From positions 1 to 26,433 of IMG/VR virus record IMGVR_UViG_3300032401_000072: a stretch of 26,433 bases of DNA; one strand, written 5' to 3'. The notes under the pieces were generated by a model. The model was not told the DNA's origin. It made no database searches and saw nothing but the letters and a program-made list of their open reading frames with translations. Source of the DNA: a virus. Below are positions 1 through 8,129 of the stretch, one piece after another. Every line of letters begins with the position of its first letter. Positions within the stretch are counted from its first letter, which is position 1. The position numbers and the translations under genes are program-made.

Positions 1-1070
1 CGTCGACGATCGGACGATACAGAATCGCCCCACGTAACGACTTCATCGGCATCCATATCAAATGGTGGATCGCCAATGACCATTGCTTCTTCCAGAACAT
101 CAACACTCAGTGTGAGCAGTTCATCAACAACTTCGTGATAACCAGGACATAGAATAATGTTGTATTCATATGTGTCTGAACGGATATCTTGGTTGCTATT
201 GATTGTTGCTTGCAAAGATTGTACGATTGCTGCACGTCGTGCAGCGTCGTCATTACCAAGAGTGGTTTCGTTAAGAAATTCTTGTGTGTACTGATAATCA
301 GCCGCTGAATCAATTAATGTTTGTGCTGCTTCTGATGGTGTCCACTCTGTTCCAATAAGAGTACCAAGACCAAGTGTAACCCATTCGTTTGCAACGCCAG
401 TCAAACCAAGAAATCCTACAACTGCAGGTGGTTGATTGTAGCCGTTGCTGAAGATGTTTAGTGGATTTGATGTCCAATCTGCTTCAAAATTCGTTCCTGT
501 ATTACGGAAAGCATATGCATGGTAAACACTACCGTTCATTGCTGTATGTGCATCTTGAAGGAATTCGGTTGCATTAACGGTAAGCTTCTCCATTGGATGC
601 CCTGAATAGAAACCGTTTGCTAGGTTGAAGTTAGTGATTCTAGCTTGTGCCAAACTCTCGAGGACGTTAGCTGCATCATTAACTTTAGCAGCCCATCTTG
701 TTAGAATTGATGTACGTGTGTCATCGAGGTCAACGAACGCACGAATTACATAGGAAAGGTTGCCAATTCCAAGATATTGGTTAAGAGCAAATAGACCATA
801 CTCGTTACGACTATCACCATGAAGCTCATTACCGTTTGTATCTGTAAGGAACTGTGGAATACCATATAGTGTGACGCTTTGTGATGCTGATGTAACTGTA
901 CGAATCACGTCATGTTCATAAGTACCTGCCGCAGGTGAGACACCATCTGGCTGAATCTTTTCATCTGCTGTAGCAATAAAAATTAAAGGTACAGTCGGAG
1001 CTGACGCCGGAATGAAAAATGATTCATCGGTGACTGTGACTGATATACCGGGTGATACTAATGTAGTCAT
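1..1070 (-). CDS. Tail sheath protein (T4 gp18-like), 5' part, runs off left edge
   Basis: The start ATG is at 1070 and the frame stays open to base 1, giving 356 residues without a stop; the 3' end lies outside the window. The N-terminus reads MTTLVSPGISVTVTDES, followed by a segment PTVPLIFIATADEK, which is the usual opening of contractile-tail sheath proteins: a 'pG+' beta strand for the inter-subunit handshake, then the core. Further on are VIRAFVDLDDTR and a TWGDSV stretch of the kind seen in phage sheaths. The sheath polymerises around the tail tube and contracts at infection. An ACGGAG ribosome site lies just before the start, and a perfect late promoter 26 bases before it. It follows gp15 directly; T4 has genes 16 and 17 between them. 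Identification is by pattern recognition and fairly sure. Confidence 0.88.
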   Translation of the reverse strand, partial: MTTLVSPGISVTVTDESFFIPASAPTVPLIFIATADEKIQPDGVSPAAGTYEHDVIRTVTSASQSVTLYGIPQFLTDTNGNELHGDSRNEYGLFALNQYLGIGNLSYVIRAFVDLDDTRTSILTRWAAKVNDAANVLESLAQARITNFNLANGFYSGHPMEKLTVNATEFLQDAHTAMNGSVYHAYAFRNTGTNFEADWTSNPLNIFSNGYNQPPAVVGFLGLTGVANEWVTLGLGTLIGTEWTPSEAAQTLIDSAADYQYTQEFLNETTLGNDDAARRAAIVQSLQATINSNQDIRSDTYEYNIILCPGYHEVVDELLTLSVDVLEEAMVIGDPPFDMDADEVVTWGDSVSSDRR

Positions 1071-1095
1071 AACTAAATCTCCGTTATTGTGGTAG

Positions 1096-1103
1096 TATTT
1101 ATA
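1096..1103 (-). promoter_or_regulatory. T4-type late promoter before tail sheath gene
   Basis: The leftward strand reads TATAAATA, the T4 late consensus recognised by the gp55/gp33-modified host polymerase. It would start RNA at about 1090, giving a 20-base leader with the ribosome site. It gives the sheath gene its own late start, separate from gp13-gp15. Confidence 0.8.
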
Positions 1104-1204
1104 TCAAAGTCGTTAAATTTTCACAAAAACACAGAAGCTCAAACAATTCGATCCGAATCTAACCGAGTGGAAAAATATGGTCAATAACAGATACAATCGA
1201 AATG

Positions 1205-1978
1205 TTATTCGTTTGATTCACCTAGGACATCATCAACGGTTGCAACAAGTTCGTACTCATAACCTGCCTCTTCTAGTTGGTCAATAATATCTTGTGGTGT
1301 CGTATTAAGGTCTGCTATGTGCCCAATTCGAATGTAAATGTCCTTAATGAAGTCTTGACGAACCTTCGTTGGGGCTGTAATCCAAATTGGTATTTGGAAC
1401 GTCAGTGTTGAAACGATCAATCTGCGATCGGCACCAACAGGATAGTTTTCTTCGAGCAGGATGTCTGTTAGTTCTAGAATTGTAATCTTAGTCCAATCAA
1501 ATTCTGAATCGCTAATCTGTATTTGTAGGTTAGGATCAAAGAGAATTAGAATCTGCTCAAGCATCTGCCAATGTTGATTGGTGTTGCTTGCATAAAGGGC
1601 TAATTCGACATCTATGTAATAAGGAATTGGTACCAGTTGGTGAAGTACCTTAATATCGTCGGGCATTAGTCCACCACGTTGGACATACTTAACTGCTCTC
1701 TCGACATTGACCCCCTTACGTCTGTCAGGAGCAAGTCTAACACTCTTCATGTAAGCACTCATACGTGGTATTTTTAGAGGAAGGTTTTGTGTGTTTTCAT
1801 TGAGTATCGCAGCGGCGACTCTATCTTTACTTCCATATGCAACGGGAACATCAATCATGTGTTCTTCGCCATCGGATCTTTTTCCAGTCTTGACTTGCAG
1901 TCCCTCAAAGATTGCCATGAACTGGACAAGATATCGTGCAAACTGTTGGTCGAAGAAATACTTTCTTGTTGGTCTCAT
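1205..1978 (-). CDS. Tail terminator / sheath stabiliser (T4 gp15-like)
   Basis: The protein has 257 residues (T4 gp15 is of similar size). It starts MRPTRKYFFDQQFARYLVQF, then has IDVPVAYGSKDR near residue 45, LKIPRMSAYM near 70 and a YYIDVELALYASN / MLEQILILFDP pattern near 120-150. This order (Y-F start, 'VP+AYG.K', 'PRMS', 'EQIL..F.P') is typical of the gp15 family. In T4 gp15 caps the finished tail and holds the sheath, joining it to the neck. The gene starts one base after the gp14-like stop, with AGGAAAG overlapping that stop as ribosome site, so the two are probably translationally coupled and share the late promoter before gp13. Its position between gp14 and gp18 agrees with the call. 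Confidence 0.85.
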   Translation of the reverse strand: MRPTRKYFFDQQFARYLVQFMAIFEGLQVKTGKRSDGEEHMIDVPVAYGSKDRVAAAILNENTQNLPLKIPRMSAYMKSVRLAPDRRKGVNVERAVKYVQRGGLMPDDIKVLHQLVPIPYYIDVELALYASNTNQHWQMLEQILILFDPNLQIQISDSEFDWTKITILELTDILLEENYPVGADRRLIVSTLTFQIPIWITAPTKVRQDFIKDIYIRIGHIADLNTTPQDIIDQLEEAGYEYELVATVDDVLGESNE

Positions 1979-1979
1979 G

Positions 1980-3548
1980 TTACTTTCCTAGCTTACTCAT
2001 TGGTATTGCATTGCCATCGTTAAGGTAGCTTTGTAATGTTGGTTTTGTTGGATTGTAACGCAATCGTTTATCCTCTTCCAAGAATATCCACCTATTTTTC
2101 TGTAGCTTCCATCTATATAGTCTTGGTGGTATTGGATCGGAAACTTGTGGATATGTAATGCGATGGTATGCCCCATCATTTGGATTCGATGAGTTGTTTT
2201 CCCAAGGAAATGCTGGACCTTCAGTGTAAGGTAATCCATTTGGTGGTATTGCATCTTCAACGTATAGTGCTTGTGGATTAACATTAAGTTTGCTAAGATC
2301 AATGTCTTCTTCAGCAGCTGTTGCTAGTTCGTCAAGTGTGAACTCGCGAACGTTTGCGATATCTTCGCCACGTTCTGGAACCTCTGTATCTGCTTCGGCG
2401 TTGACTCTCTGGTTAAGAACATCAGCATCAATCATGTACCTTGGATCGTTAAGGTGCTCATAGTTATTGACGTTGCTTGGTGGATTTAGGTCACCAAAAA
2501 TATCGATTGTTTCTTGAGATGCAAATGCTGGTGCTGCAATAACACGAAGTATTGTTGGTTTCCAACCAGGTGTGAATCCTTGAGTGCTCCAAGAAACGTC
2601 TGTGACTTCCAAATACTTCTTTACTGGTTTTAATCCTGGCGTATACTGTATCTCACTTGGCACTTCTAGAATGTCACCAATCACAAGTGGTCTTCCGAGA
2701 AGATTGACGGCAGATGAGAATCCAACTTGAAATACCCACGTTTGTGTTTCGGGGATATGAATACCAAAACGTGTTAGGTCAAGAGAAACGTCAACAAGAT
2801 CGTAGTACGCTTTAATCTGAATACTCGTTGATGCATATTCTCTATCTCTGTTCTCCAAGAACCCCATCTCGTCTTGAACATCGCTTAATTGTACAGACGC
2901 ATAGTCAATTAGTTGTAATGAAGTAACAGCCCAAAAATCATTTACACCACCACTAAATGCAAGTGGAGTAAATCTCCAGTAACGTGCAGGTGCAGATTGT
3001 TTAATTCTTAATGTCACCATGTCATCGGTATCGGGGATTGTGATGATGTCAACCCCATACCACTTAACGTTGTCTACTGATCTTTCAACTCTCAACTTAG
3101 TTGCTTTATTTGGACCATTACAACCTTGTTTGATTTTAATTGTTGTGATGTGTTGCTTAATTGAAGTATCAATTCCATAACGAACACGGCTGTTGTCGAG
3201 ACGAATTGGTCCAAAGTCGTATCCAATATAAGAGTTCCCAATAATCTGTGGACCCTTTTGTGTCGATCTCCATTCTGATATTGTGTTATCAAACGCATTG
3301 GATGCTGGAAATGCTGGATACTGTCCACTTGATATTGCTTGTCCCTGACCAGTTAAATCAACAAGTTTTGTCTGTTCCCAAATACCAAGAAGTTTGAATA
3401 CATTAACTGGAGCTGAGGCAATATTAAGTGCCTCATTGATAATGTTGTTGACAAAGCTACTATCCTGATCGTTGACAAGTGTAAACTCAGAACAAGGTAA
3501 GTCAAGGTTATAGGCACATGGAAGATTTGGATTATTTTTAGTTGTCAT
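1980..3548 (-). CDS. Neck protein, gp14-like, with inserted discoidin-like domain
   Basis: The protein has 522 residues, about twice T4 gp14 (256). Residues about 25-60 and 235-350 look like a gp14 body: NNIINEALNIA near the start, then RPLVIGDILEVPSEIQY, KKYLEVTDVSW and GWKPTILRV. Between them, residues about 60-215 resemble an F5/8 type C (discoidin) galactose-binding fold: PASNAFDNTISEWRS, YIGYDFG, LRVERSVDNVKWY and ARYWRFTPL in the right order. The last 170 residues are Pro/Asn-rich and end with an RLYRWKLQKNRW segment. In T4, gp14 joins gp13 to form the neck that connects head and tail. The gene follows gp13 by 10 bases and precedes gp15. No clear Shine-Dalgarno site precedes its ATG (ACACACAAAA), suggesting coupling to gp13. 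The gp14 assignment leans on context; the discoidin-like call rests on the motif order alone. Confidence 0.65.
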   Translation of the reverse strand: MTTKNNPNLPCAYNLDLPCSEFTLVNDQDSSFVNNIINEALNIASAPVNVFKLLGIWEQTKLVDLTGQGQAISSGQYPAFPASNAFDNTISEWRSTQKGPQIIGNSYIGYDFGPIRLDNSRVRYGIDTSIKQHITTIKIKQGCNGPNKATKLRVERSVDNVKWYGVDIITIPDTDDMVTLRIKQSAPARYWRFTPLAFSGGVNDFWAVTSLQLIDYASVQLSDVQDEMGFLENRDREYASTSIQIKAYYDLVDVSLDLTRFGIHIPETQTWVFQVGFSSAVNLLGRPLVIGDILEVPSEIQYTPGLKPVKKYLEVTDVSWSTQGFTPGWKPTILRVIAAPAFASQETIDIFGDLNPPSNVNNYEHLNDPRYMIDADVLNQRVNAEADTEVPERGEDIANVREFTLDELATAAEEDIDLSKLNVNPQALYVEDAIPPNGLPYTEGPAFPWENNSSNPNDGAYHRITYPQVSDPIPPRLYRWKLQKNRWIFLEEDKRLRYNPTKPTLQSYLNDGNAIPMSKLGK

Positions 3549-3557
3549 TTTTGTGTG

Positions 3558-6554
3558 TTAACCAATTACGAACTGTGTCTCCATGCCGAACTGTTCGACT
3601 GTGCTATTAGCAATATAGTCGTCAACTTCCTGTCTGCATGCTGTCATTCGGCGTTCAGCATCTGCCCGGAGATCAGACGCATTTAGGGCAATTCCCCCAC
3701 CAGCTCCAGGTAACGTTTGGAAATATCCACGTGTGTTTGCAAGAATCAATTCGGCTTCTGCAATCGACCACGATTGGATCCAGTTGTTAAGGTATCTATC
3801 TCTAATAATGTCTTGTTCGGTTCTCTCAACTGAGCAGTCTATTAGTACTCGTTCTCTTCTGTTAATACCCTGTAATAGTTGTAGCGTTCGAGCTCTTTCA
3901 TTCCAAATATAGTTGACACGATTTGCAAATAGAATTTCCATCAATTCGATGTATTCACTAATTATGTGATAGCTAACTAAGTCAAATGTTCCCATCTGAT
4001 ATAGATGTTGCAGGGTTAACTGTCCAAAAACACCAGATCCAGCAGCACTTGACATGAATGCAGATGTCTTTCTCTTTACTCCAAGAATCTGAACAATTTT
4101 GTGATATCCTTTCGTCTTGTCAGACAACACATATGTTTGCTGTCCTGGGTTAAGGTCAAGGAAGAAGAATTGTCTATCATAAGTGCTGGATGATGTTCTG
4201 CGAATCATTTGCAGTGCTTGATCAACGCACCATTCAAGTTGCGGCTTCGTTAATTGCACCTGTACACTTGGATGACCAAGAGCAAAAAGAATGTTCTCAA
4301 TCATCTCTCTACGTTCGTCAGCAGTTCCATCTGTTCCGATACCAATTTGTTTGTACATTGGTGTTCGAGAGACTCCATCTGTTCCTGGCACCTCCATCTG
4401 TATTTGAGGTGTAACCGTTAGTGGTACATTGTCCAGATCGAACATGTAGTAAGGTGCTACAATTGGCAGTGGTGTTGGTGGATAAATCTTGAAGAACGCT
4501 GTCGATCCTTTCCATCCCGTTGTAAAACACAAATCACCACATTCAGATAACGATACAGTTACTGGTGGGATAGCTGCAACCCACGTTGTACCATTCCAGA
4601 TCATTAACTTGTTATTTGTTGTATCATACCACTCAGTACCAACAGTTGGTACTAATGGTGATGTTGTATACGCTAGTGGTATCCAAACGAGTCCGTTCCA
4701 TTGATATAGTTGATCATTGTTTGATGTATCAATCCAATACTGTCCTGCTGCTGGAGATGTTGGTTGAGTCTGGTATTCCGTTGGAAAGATCTCGACCCAA
4801 ATACCACCACTTCGAACATACCATTTATCGTTTGTGATGTCATACCAATACACACCGTTTACAATTATCGTTGGATCTGTTGGATACGAAATGTAGTTAC
4901 ATGCAACCCATTGTGAGCCATCCCAAATGTACAATACGTTTGTGACGTTGTTATACCATGCAGCCATATTTTGTTCGTAAAGGATTTGCTCTGCTGGATC
5001 ATCAGGTTGACTATAAAAGTATGGAACTTGTACCCACGAATTCGTAATAACACTCCATTCGTAGAGGAAATTATTTGTTGTATCAAGCCACAAAGCGCCT
5101 GGTGGAGGTGTTGTTGGAATATATGTTGATATCAAAACTGGTGTTACAACCCATACAAGACCATCCCAAATTGACAACACTTTAGTTGTTGTATTAAACC
5201 AAGGTTGGTTAATTGCAGGATTAACGGGAGCAGTTGGTGAGAAAACAGCATTCGTTATAATTCCCCACAACACGCCATTAAATTGTTTGATTTTTGTGTT
5301 AACAGTATCATACCAATATGTGCCGATTGGTGATAGAACAGGATCTGTTGGAGCAGCAAGGAATGTTACTTCAACCCAATGACCATCTTCAAGATCGTCC
5401 CCAATGGGACAAGATCCAGTAATATCAACCCATTTATATAACTTCCCACTATCGGTATCATACCAATAAGCACCACATTGAATGACATTGAACGAAGGAT
5501 CAGAACTCTGTATAAATGTCGTTAGTGGAATCCATACTGTACCATCCCAACGATATACAGTAACACCATCAAACCACAATGTACCACATGGCATGTTTGT
5601 TGGATCACCAGCAACAGAAATCTTATTAAGAAGAACCCATGTTAGTCCATTCCATTGGAATAATTGATTTGTATCGGTATCGACCCAGTAGTCTCCAACT
5701 GCTGGCATTGTTGGTTGTGTTAGACTAAAGATTGGATCTAGAAGAATGTTTGAATATCCGTTCCACTGATACAGTTTCTTATTAACTGTGTCATAAAAGT
5801 ATCCACCTGTATTTGGTGGTAACATTCCCTGAAATGGATTACCAAAGATTGCAAACTTGTAGTTAAGTTCATCAACCAATCCTTCCCATATGATTGCATC
5901 TTGACCATTAAACGTGATTATTGATGCAGGAACAGCACATGGTACTGGTGGTGGAAGTCGTCCTAAATCATCTACCCAATTGTAATTTGGTGGAAGTTGA
6001 TTGAGATAGAATGGAAGCTGGTACGTTACCCCAGTTTGGTATCCTGTTAGATCACTTGGTTGAACACCAAGAGTAACACACTGATATGCTGCTTGATCTG
6101 GTGATCCACTACCACCATATTGTAGTGAGTATGTGTGAACGCCTTCGTAGTGATATCGAAGAACATTATCTACAGCAAATCCTGCAATGTAGTAGCTTTG
6201 ATTTGCAACTAAATTGGTGATTGTAAGTGTTGTTGTTTCTTTGTCATCATAAAATCCACCAACAACAAGTCCTGTACTAATCTTATCACCAGCATGAATA
6301 TCTGGATTAGCAGTTGGATCTGGACTATAACGTGTACCATCAATTGGGGTTTGATCGAGACTAATTGGAATTGTATCAAGAACAATCACGATTCCATCAT
6401 ATGCGAGATCGTCAACTGTACATCCCGCACCAAACTTCGGAAGTGTCCATGTTACTTCACCAGTTGTTGGACTTGTTCTTGTTAGTCGAATTGATATTTC
6501 TCGACCATTCTGAATAATTTGTTCGGGGGTGTCTGCGTAAACGCCGTATGCCAT
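3558..6554 (-). CDS. Giant neck protein: gp13-like C-terminus with 11 Trp-rich repeats
   Basis: The protein has 998 residues; T4 gp13 has 309. Residues about 720-998 look like the gp13 head-completion/neck fold: FALGHPSVQVQLT, QLEWCVDQALQMIRR, then YIELMEILFANRVNYIWN, RYLNNWIQSWSIAEAELIL and a closing helix rich in E/D/R. Residues 1-150 look beta-rich and fibronectin-III-like (TGEVTWTLP; LTITNLVANQSYYIAGFAVDN). Residues about 250-661 hold 11 repeats about 39 residues apart on the pattern G-x-x-W-[YFV]-D-T-x-x-x-x-L-Y-x-W-[ND]-G-x-x-W-V, as in GTEWYDTTNNKLMIWNG. Such repeats are usual in surface-exposed phage fibres and may bind sugars, but this role is inferred. A late promoter lies 25 bases before the start; the ribosome site is CAGGAGTTACC. 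It heads the gp13-gp14-gp15 unit. Confidence 0.75.
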   Translation of the reverse strand: MAYGVYADTPEQIIQNGREISIRLTRTSPTTGEVTWTLPKFGAGCTVDDLAYDGIVIVLDTIPISLDQTPIDGTRYSPDPTANPDIHAGDKISTGLVVGGFYDDKETTTLTITNLVANQSYYIAGFAVDNVLRYHYEGVHTYSLQYGGSGSPDQAAYQCVTLGVQPSDLTGYQTGVTYQLPFYLNQLPPNYNWVDDLGRLPPPVPCAVPASIITFNGQDAIIWEGLVDELNYKFAIFGNPFQGMLPPNTGGYFYDTVNKKLYQWNGYSNILLDPIFSLTQPTMPAVGDYWVDTDTNQLFQWNGLTWVLLNKISVAGDPTNMPCGTLWFDGVTVYRWDGTVWIPLTTFIQSSDPSFNVIQCGAYWYDTDSGKLYKWVDITGSCPIGDDLEDGHWVEVTFLAAPTDPVLSPIGTYWYDTVNTKIKQFNGVLWGIITNAVFSPTAPVNPAINQPWFNTTTKVLSIWDGLVWVVTPVLISTYIPTTPPPGALWLDTTNNFLYEWSVITNSWVQVPYFYSQPDDPAEQILYEQNMAAWYNNVTNVLYIWDGSQWVACNYISYPTDPTIIVNGVYWYDITNDKWYVRSGGIWVEIFPTEYQTQPTSPAAGQYWIDTSNNDQLYQWNGLVWIPLAYTTSPLVPTVGTEWYDTTNNKLMIWNGTTWVAAIPPVTVSLSECGDLCFTTGWKGSTAFFKIYPPTPLPIVAPYYMFDLDNVPLTVTPQIQMEVPGTDGVSRTPMYKQIGIGTDGTADERREMIENILFALGHPSVQVQLTKPQLEWCVDQALQMIRRTSSSTYDRQFFFLDLNPGQQTYVLSDKTKGYHKIVQILGVKRKTSAFMSSAAGSGVFGQLTLQHLYQMGTFDLVSYHIISEYIELMEILFANRVNYIWNERARTLQLLQGINRRERVLIDCSVERTEQDIIRDRYLNNWIQSWSIAEAELILANTRGYFQTLPGAGGGIALNASDLRADAERRMTACRQEVDDYIANSTVEQFGMETQFVIG
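4572..5807 (-). repeat. Eleven tandem protein repeats (W-DT-W-G-W pattern) inside gp13
   Basis: This segment encodes residues about 250-661 of the neck protein. Examples are GDYWVDTDTNQLFQWNG, GTYWYDTVNTKIKQFNG, GQYWIDTSNNDQLYQWNG and GTEWYDTTNNKLMIWNG. Conserved are an aromatic or Trp, an Asp-Thr pair, a hydrophobic-Tyr/Phe pair, W-N/D-G and a final W-V/I. The copies differ strongly at base level, so the array is old rather than a recent duplication. Confidence 0.85.
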
Positions 6555-6578
6555 TGGTAACTCCTGTGATCTATCTGT

Positions 6579-6586
6579 TATTTATG
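6579..6586 (-). promoter_or_regulatory. T4-type late promoter before gp13
   Basis: The leftward strand reads CATAAATA, one base from the T4 late consensus and with the ATAAATA core shared by all late promoters in this window. The predicted RNA start is near 6573, leaving a 19-base leader. It probably drives gp13, gp14 and gp15. Confidence 0.65.
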
Positions 6587-6606
6587 AAACAACAAGGAGT
6601 ACCGAA

Positions 6607-6939
6607 TTAGATCTCACATGTATTCTTATTCAACCAACGAATAATGTGTTCTGATGTCCACGATGTATCGAAGTCAACACTCTCGTCAACCGTATCAACA
6701 TCATGGAATCTTATTGCTAATGGGGTGGGACAATTGTCATTTATGTCTTCGTATTGCCACTCAACGATAATCGTTTGATTAGGTTTGAGAGAGACAACAC
6801 GTTTGTCGTTTTCATCTTCGACAGTTAGCTTACAGTATTTTGTCACTGTATAGGTGGACTGCTGAATGGGGTTCTCGGCAATAGCATTGACTAGCTGTTG
6901 CTTCGTGTCGAGATACTGTTTGAATGTGAGTTTGTTCAT
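6607..6939 (-). CDS. Small late protein of unknown function with LTFKQYL N-terminus
   Basis: The protein has 110 residues. I place the start at ATG 6939, because a GGAAAG ribosome site and a late promoter lie just before it; an ATG further out (7032) overlaps the previous gene and has no such signals. The first residues, MNKLTFKQYL, nearly match those of the nucleotidyltransferase at 20315 (MLTFKQYL). They resemble the capsid-targeting leader of T4 internal proteins, although no LxE cleavage site follows closely. The middle (KYCKLTVEDENDKRVVSLKP, then IIVEWQYEDI) looks like a compact beta fold. I do not recognise the family. Its place before gp13 and its late promoter suggest a virion or assembly role. 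Confidence 0.6.
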   Translation of the reverse strand: MNKLTFKQYLDTKQQLVNAIAENPIQQSTYTVTKYCKLTVEDENDKRVVSLKPNQTIIVEWQYEDINDNCPTPLAIRFHDVDTVDESVDFDTSWTSEHIIRWLNKNTCEI

Positions 6940-6960
6940 CTTTCCAACAATGTTTGTTGA

Positions 6961-6968
6961 TATATTTA
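6961..6968 (-). promoter_or_regulatory. T4-type late promoter before 110-aa gene
   Basis: The leftward strand reads AATAAATA followed by TA. The predicted RNA start is near 6955 with a 16-base leader. It lies in the gap between the upstream gene's stop (6998) and the ATG at 6939, which supports that start. Confidence 0.6.
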
Positions 6969-6997
6969 TTGTTGGGAAGAGGGTTATTTTAGAGAAT

Positions 6998-7432
6998 TTA
7001 GATGCGTTCTGTCTTGTGCATCCAGTAATCATTTGTTACAGCAAACTTGACTGCAAACGAACATCTGCGATCGTCAAGTACGACTGATTCTATGTATGTC
7101 TGATATAGAACGACCCACTCACTCGTCTTTTGATTGACACATGCAATTGAACATTGATTACTACCAGAAAGTTTACCAAAGATCCGTTGGAATTTTTCGA
7201 TCTCATCTTCACCATTAAGTTCAGATGGTAACCTAAATGACCTACAAAAAGTTATAATAACACCTCTTTCAATAACCTCAAACTTTGTCACTTCTCCATG
7301 AAGAAACAAGAATTCATCTTGTGTTAACTGTGGTGCAGCTATTATAGCATGTATGTTGGGACGTCGAAGGGGCCACAAAACACCTTCGCCAGTACCAGCA
7401 ATTGGAACTCCGAAATCATTAATTGTTGTCAT
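6998..7432 (-). CDS. Unrecognised protein, probably late/virion associated
   Basis: The protein has 144 residues and starts MTTINDFGVPIAGTGEGVLW. It is mostly beta-rich, with hydrophobic and charged stretches in alternation (FEVIERGVIITFCRSF; RRCSFAVKFAVTNDYW), no signal peptide, no membrane segment and no metal motif that I can see. A strong AAGGAG ribosome site lies 6 bases before the ATG. It is the first gene of the leftward block that leads into gp13-gp14-gp15-gp18 and diverges from the HNH nuclease gene. A CATAAGTA (7453-7460), one base away from the late core, lies before it and may be its late promoter. A small neck or tail protein would fit the position, but this is inference. Confidence 0.6.
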   Translation of the reverse strand: MTTINDFGVPIAGTGEGVLWPLRRPNIHAIIAAPQLTQDEFLFLHGEVTKFEVIERGVIITFCRSFRLPSELNGEDEIEKFQRIFGKLSGSNQCSIACVNQKTSEWVVLYQTYIESVVLDDRRCSFAVKFAVTNDYWMHKTERI

Positions 7433-7484
7433 ATTGTCTCCTTTTTATTTTACTTATGGGAGGAGACGGAAAATATAATAACTG

Positions 7485-7513
7485 TTGATCCTTCGAGGGT
7501 AATCGTGTAAAAT
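7485..7513 (+). promoter_or_regulatory. Host-type (sigma70-like) promoter for HNH nuclease
   Basis: TTGATC (7485-7490), a spacer of 17 bases and TAAAAT (7508-7513) give four of six and five of six matches to the consensus hexamers. The start codon follows 21 bases later. No late octamer is present here, so the gene appears to be read by unmodified host polymerase. Confidence 0.55.
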
Positions 7514-7534
7514 ATATGTTTAAGAGAGTGGCTT

Positions 7535-7915
7535 ATGAAAATTATCAACTTATTATCTGTTATATTAGTAGTAATCTCAACATCAGTTGACGCACGTTCT
7601 TCGACTGCAAGAGACCAATTTAAACGTCTCCAACCGTGTCCGGCAACGAATCAAAGCGTTGGTTCTTGCAGTGGATATATTATCGATCACATCGTTCCAC
7701 TAGATTGTGGAGGTGCTGATTCACCTTCTAATATGCAATGGCAAACTGTTGAAGATGCGAAGCGTAAAGATAGAATTGAACGACGTGGTTTGAATTGTAA
7801 GACGAGACAAGTTGCACCAGAAGATCGTGAATATTCTCTCGGATCAAAAGGTGGTTGTTTTTATTATAGTGATAGACTGAAGAAAGTTTACGTTGATAGA
7901 CAATGGTGTGATTAA
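7535..7915 (+). CDS. Exported HNH endonuclease-like protein
   Basis: The protein has 126 residues. Residues 1-20 form a plain signal peptide: Lys near the start, a hydrophobic core LLSVILVVIS, and a V-D-A cleavage site. The mature part holds an HNH signature: IIDHIVPLDCGG with the catalytic Asp51-His52 pair, SNMQWQT with Asn66, and basic residues in DAKRKDR. Six cysteines in the mature chain suggest disulfide bonds, consistent with life outside the cytoplasm. Similar small exported HNH proteins occur in bacteria and phages. The gene stands alone in orientation against the structural blocks, with its own host-type promoter, so it behaves like a moron or cargo gene. Its substrate is unknown; destroying DNA in the periplasm or outside the cell, for example of competing phages, is a guess. 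Confidence 0.8.
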   Translation: MKIINLLSVILVVISTSVDARSSTARDQFKRLQPCPATNQSVGSCSGYIIDHIVPLDCGGADSPSNMQWQTVEDAKRKDRIERRGLNCKTRQVAPEDREYSLGSKGGCFYYSDRLKKVYVDRQWCD

Positions 7916-8129
7916 AGTTTTTAACTTTGAGGTCGGTAACGGTATACTGTCACTATATGGTTATATGATATATTCGATTAAGACTACATACAAGAACTTT
8001 ATTATTTTGTCTTTGGTGTTGTAAACTTATCCCACGTTCGTGGGAGAACTACCTGGCGCATACCCCTTACTTAAGACCCACAAACCATACTTCCGTATAA
8101 TAATGATCAAATAATAACATAAAGGTCCT
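7916..8129 (+). other. Intergenic region between HNH and nucleotidyltransferase genes
   Basis: These 214 bases hold no gene that I can support and no tRNA. A short hairpin follows the HNH stop (AAAGTT/AACTTT, 7914-7928), and a GC-rich one lies at 8030-8045 (TCCCAC/GTGGGA). A TATAAT (8096-8101) could be the -10 box for the next gene, but no convincing -35 box accompanies it. Confidence 0.4.

Noticed and set aside
1184-1209. AATAACA/TGTTATT repeat at the end of gp15 as a terminator
   Set aside because: The stem has 7 weak pairs and a 12-base loop, with no T tract.
6940-7032. N-terminal extension of the 110-residue protein to ATG 7032
   Set aside because: It overlaps the preceding gene, has no ribosome site, and contains the late promoter that fits a start at 6939.
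8030-8045. GC-rich hairpin TCCCAC-GTTC-GTGGGA as a tRNA arm or terminator
   Set aside because: No acceptor, D or anticodon arms can be built around it, and no T run follows on either strand.
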